DNA of 52,820 bases from Chromera velia (Eukaryota > Sar > Chromeraceae): contig JAHBMJ010000124.1 in NCBI GenBank assembly GCA_018398765.1, positions 83,744-136,563 of the forward strand, read 5' to 3'. The translations under genes were made by a program, and so were the position numbers. Positions 52,565 to 52,820 of this stretch are shown here, one piece after another (the first letter of the stretch is position 1; every line of letters starts with the position of its first letter). A model generated the notes under the pieces. It made no database searches and was not told the origin of the DNA. It saw only the letters and a list, made by a program, of their open reading frames with translations.

Positions 52565-52785
52565 TTCAGATAAAAATATATAATTGTAAAAGGAACAAAA
52601 CACAATGCTAGGGATCAACGCTAAAAACATTTTGTTCGACGCCCGTCCTCTGGATTTAACAGTTAAATTAATTTTTTCAGGTTGTTCAGCATCATTGTGG
52701 TATGAATGTTGACTCATTAAATGAATTGCTGATCGAAATGTTCCTACAGGGGAAGCGCTTCGCAAGCCTGGTCTACCAATGAGGG
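52565..52785 (-). CDS. Possible AT-rich exon of an unseen minus-strand gene
   Basis: Between a CTGCAG acceptor (52786-52791) and a GTAAGT donor (exon end 52565) lies an open 221-bp stretch. It encodes about 73 residues, including GRPGLRSASPVGTFRSAIHL and a hydrophobic segment (MFLALIPSIVFCSFYNYIFL). The codon use is AT-rich, unlike the neighbouring genes. It could be an exon of a membrane protein running off the window or a fragment of transferred or element DNA. Confidence 0.3.
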
Positions 52786-52820
52786 CTGCAGGAGGGGGAA
52801 AACACAATGAGAGAGAGGGG

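Overview
This is a nuclear segment from a protist with intron-rich genes, most likely a photosynthetic alveolate such as a chromerid (Chromera-like). That placement is an inference. It rests on many small exons, a PSTAIRE-class cyclin-dependent kinase, a GCC2/GCC3-type cysteine-rich multi-membrane-span protein, abundant leucine-rich-repeat coding sequence and heavy microsatellite load. Nothing in the window is prokaryotic. Genes were rebuilt by reading exons between GT and AG sites and checking that phases agree across every junction. The receptor gene (31 exons, 5,286 coding bases), the LRR gene (8 exons, 1,962) and the kinase (2 exons, 945) all close exactly in frame.

Layout. 1-3.2 kb holds AT-rich repeats and a small hAT-like element. 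3.2-6.2 kb carries the 3' exons of an unrecognised minus-strand gene. 6.2-9.5 kb is minisatellite and microsatellite. 9.75-10.56 kb is a mariner-like inverted-repeat element, and 10.9-13.5 kb is a 2.6-kb hAT-like element with 8-bp target duplications. The kinase (minus, 17.5-19.0 kb) is divergent from a secreted cysteine-rich protein (plus, 19.7-20.4 kb), which converges on an LRR protein (minus, 21.4-25.4 kb). 25.5-30.1 kb is a tandem satellite split by a hAT-like element, which is itself split by a young LTR element that encodes only Gag. An orphan protein with a possible myristoylation site follows (plus, 30.6-31.4 kb). The giant receptor-like gene fills 34.4-49.9 kb on the minus strand, divergent from a small CxxCG-motif protein (plus, 50.5-51.5 kb). 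The right end has the same composite satellite as 8.5-9.0 kb and one possible AT-rich exon.

The most interesting object is the 1,761-residue membrane protein. It has a signal peptide, a class-C-receptor/periplasmic-binding-protein-like ectodomain, an Eph-like GCC2/GCC3 cysteine-rich stalk, about nine membrane segments resembling the TRP-like module of protist GCC2/GCC3 proteins, and a long acidic/proline-rich tail. Its introns expose an unusual splicing grammar: 19 of 30 donors have C at +3 (14 are GTCAGT), 25 of 30 acceptors end TGCAG, and several splice sites lie at the edge of GTCA, GTCT or TG microsatellites. No operon-like functional linkage can be claimed. Possible N-terminal lipidation of the LRR and 30.6-kb proteins only suggests membrane-associated roles.
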